Source: Hyphomicrobiales bacterium (lineage in GTDB: Bacteria; Pseudomonadota; Alphaproteobacteria; Rhizobiales; Rhizobiaceae). From it: a stretch of 64,000 nucleotides of DNA. Positions 62,472 to 64,000 of this stretch are shown here, piece after piece. A program made the translations under genes and the position numbers. How positions within the stretch are numbered: the first letter of the stretch is position 1; each line of letters opens with the position of its first letter. The stretch is taken from NCBI GenBank assembly GCA_900468805.1, contig UEIF01000009.1:1-64000 (forward strand), written 5' to 3'. Under the pieces are notes generated by a model, which worked only from the letters and a program-made list of their open reading frames with translations, ran no database searches and was not told where the DNA came from.

Positions 62472-63506
62472 TTATTTCTTCGCATATTCGTTGCCAAATT
62501 GCCGCCATTGCCGATCTCGGTCGCCTTCCAGATCCGGGTTTATGCGGGTGAGGAAGCGCCGCATCTTTTCCCCCAAACCGGGGGAGAGAGTGCAGAGGAA
62601 GCGGTAGAGGGTCCAGCGGCTCAGCAGGGTCTCCGTGTAATATCTGGAGAAGATTATCCTCAACGCCGTCCATCGCCTGCGTGCGCGAGCGGCATCGAGT
62701 GCGGCGGCAACGGCAATCCGCTCCAGAAAACCATCCCGGGCTTTCTCATCGGTGGCCGGAAGCTCGAGCGTCTCAATGTACTCAAACAGCATGTCTTCAC
62801 GGCGGTTAATGGTCGTCGATTGGGAAATCGAATCCGGATTGAGCCGGTACTCGGAGACGAAGGTGTCAATATAAGCGAAGGAGCGTTGCGCAGCGGCAAG
62901 AGCAACACGAATGCCGAAGTCGGCATCGACGGCGTGGCCAATTACTGTCTCCGGGCGATAGCGCACTTTTCGCGCCAACTCCGTCTTTATGAGGAAACCG
63001 TTGTTGGGAAGCTGTTGCTGAAGGGCTGCCGAGAGGTTCGATCTTTGCAAGCCGGCAAGTTCGTTCACACGGGAATAGCGGAGATTCCAGCGTTCTGTAC
63101 GATCTAGTAATATATTTCCGGCATGATCTATCAAATGCTGCTTGCCGTATAAGCATTGCGCCTCCGGATACTGCAGCCATGCCTCGTAAAGTGTTTCGAT
63201 CGCGTTGGTGTCCAGCCGATCGTCGTCATGCAGGAATATGAGATATTCCGAATTTGTGGAGTCGATCAACCAATTCAGATTGGCCGCCTGGCCGATACTC
63301 TCGGAATGTTTCCAGTATTTTATACCGATGCCGGTCTCTCGCGATAATCGGTCCACGAGTGCGACGCTTTTTCTGTCATGTGAATCGTCGCCAACCAATA
63401 TCTGTGCGGGAGATATGGATTGGCTCACACAGCTCACCAACGCCGCTTCGAGAAGTCGCGGGCGATTGCAAGTCGGTATGCAAATGGAAACGCCGAATTC
63501 ACGCAC
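62472..63506 (-). CDS. family 2 (GT-A) glycosyltransferase
   Basis: 344 residues from GTG 63506 (AGGA 8 bases upstream). VSICIPTCNRPRLLEAALVS, ILVGDDSHDRKSVALVDRLS and the DXD-type FLHDDDRLDTNAIETL. C-terminal helical region of ~100 residues (WTALRIIFSRYYTETLLSRW). It is probably the first leftward gene of the 63.5-58.4 kb unit. Confidence 0.9.
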   Translation of the reverse strand: MREFGVSICIPTCNRPRLLEAALVSCVSQSISPAQILVGDDSHDRKSVALVDRLSRETGIGIKYWKHSESIGQAANLNWLIDSTNSEYLIFLHDDDRLDTNAIETLYEAWLQYPEAQCLYGKQHLIDHAGNILLDRTERWNLRYSRVNELAGLQRSNLSAALQQQLPNNGFLIKTELARKVRYRPETVIGHAVDADFGIRVALAAAQRSFAYIDTFVSEYRLNPDSISQSTTINRREDMLFEYIETLELPATDEKARDGFLERIAVAAALDAARARRRWTALRIIFSRYYTETLLSRWTLYRFLCTLSPGLGEKMRRFLTRINPDLEGDRDRQWRQFGNEYAKK

Positions 63507-63794
63507 GCGATATTTCCTGCTTCGTGGTCGGTTATGTCTAGGTTTTTGATTCGCGAAGTAGAGATCATCATATACGCGGCACGATCTGCCGAAGCTTCTT
63601 ATTGTTGCTCGAAATTACAGGCATCAACCTTTCATGGGGACGGATTTGATCATAGCGACAACTTAATTTTTACGGTGAAATACAAGGATGGCGAAAAAAA
63701 GTTTAAAAGCATTCGTTGAATTTTGTTCGATTGCACCTTCCACCAGAATTGCCGACAAACAGCCCGCGCCAAATCGAGGCCAAGGCGCGGCAAT
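63507..63794. other. intergenic region between divergent genes
   Basis: About 290 bases, AT-rich near 63660-63720. Promoters for the leftward GT2 gene and for the rightward partial gene are expected here. I see no gene. Confidence 0.4.
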
Positions 63795-64000
63795 ATGGCC
63801 ACGACTATGCGTCTCCAGAACCTGGCCAAGGCCATAAACTCCAATATGTTAGTGACCATGAACGAAGCATCAGACATCGATAGCAAAATCAGTCGCAACA
63901 GTTCACGGGCCGGTGCCCTCGGCTGGCTGCAGAAATTGCTGGGGAAGGACGCGCCGCCGTCGAATGGAGCAGCTGAAAAGAGGCGGGCAAGGTTGAGTTT
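63795..64000 (+). CDS. 5' part of an unidentified gene (runs off the window)
   Basis: An open frame without a stop from ATG 63795 (AAGGCGCGG upstream) to the window end, about 68 codons; ATG 63858 in the same frame is an alternative start. The visible part is polar and helical (MRLQNLAKAINSNMLVTMNE; then RAGALGWLQKLLGKDAPP). No domain or signal peptide is visible. It could be a regulator or membrane protein whose N-terminus is cytoplasmic; I do not identify it. Confidence 0.5.
   Translation, partial: MATTMRLQNLAKAINSNMLVTMNEASDIDSKISRNSSRAGALGWLQKLLGKDAPPSNGAAEKRRARLS

Noticed and set aside
62273..62607. two overlapping plus-strand frames across the 19-base tandem repeat
   Set aside because: No ribosome site; they run into the antisense of the GT2 gene and translate the repeat as low-complexity sequence.
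1..64000. CRISPR arrays, tRNA or rRNA genes, insertion sequences, prophage
   Set aside because: I saw no regularly spaced repeats, no tRNA cloverleaf or rRNA sequence in the gaps, and no transposase, integrase or phage gene.

Overview
The window reads as an alphaproteobacterium of the Rhizobiaceae (Rhizobium/Agrobacterium type). The reasons are GC-rich genes, an ExoP-type polysaccharide co-polymerase, rkpK/noeJ-like sugar-nucleotide genes, a ugp operon, minCDE preceded by CtrA-like TTAA-N7-TTAA boxes, and an EcfG-like promoter (GGAAC-N16-CGTT). In several rhizobia minCDE and exopolysaccharide genes lie on a chromid or megaplasmid, so a secondary replicon is plausible, but this is inference.

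Region 1 (1-9.2 kb). The end of a Gly/Asn-rich protein meets a convergent two-component system (LuxR-type regulator, HisKA_3-type kinase). A 56-residue membrane protein gene with an exact EcfG-like promoter precedes the kinase. Next comes a tight leftward operon at 7512-2923: a GDPD-like phosphodiesterase, a HAD phosphatase, a protein with two fused nucleotidyltransferase domains, a further divergent nucleotidyltransferase-like protein and a GT2 glycosyltransferase. A polysaccharide flippase is transcribed divergently. I know of no described pathway with this gene set.

Region 2 (9.2-16 kb). An accessory stretch of small unrecognised genes (possibly stress-related), a GFA-family gene, the 3' remnant of an exonuclease III-like gene, an rpsU copy, an acyltransferase-3 protein and an alpha/beta hydrolase.

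Region 3 (16-30 kb). A ROK regulator converges on a kinase / polar amino acid-type ABC transporter / SIS isomerase operon, probably for an amino sugar or related compound; matching inverted repeats precede both units. minCDE follows, then a leftward ugpB-A-E-Q-C operon with an RpiR-type regulator downstream.

Region 4 (30-40.5 kb). A 1,074-residue, probably type I-secreted protein joins a polysaccharide-lyase-like domain, an Ig-like domain, internal repeats and an RTX-like C-terminus. Then come ugd, manC and manB (UDP-glucuronate and GDP-mannose supply), ung, and a ring-cleaving dioxygenase/esterase pair (MhqO/MhqD type).

Region 5 (40.5-64 kb). A large Wzx/Wzy-type exopolysaccharide locus: an ExoP/Wzc co-polymerase, seven glycosyltransferases, a Wzy-like polymerase, a Wzx-like flippase, a pyruvyltransferase, two acyltransferase-3 proteins, a hexapeptide acetyltransferase, two exported SGNH hydrolases and a Tat-exported GH10 glycosidase. 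No intact priming phosphoglycosyltransferase or Wza-like exporter is in the window; decayed sequence at 54.0-54.5 kb may be what is left of the former. The window ends inside an unidentified gene.
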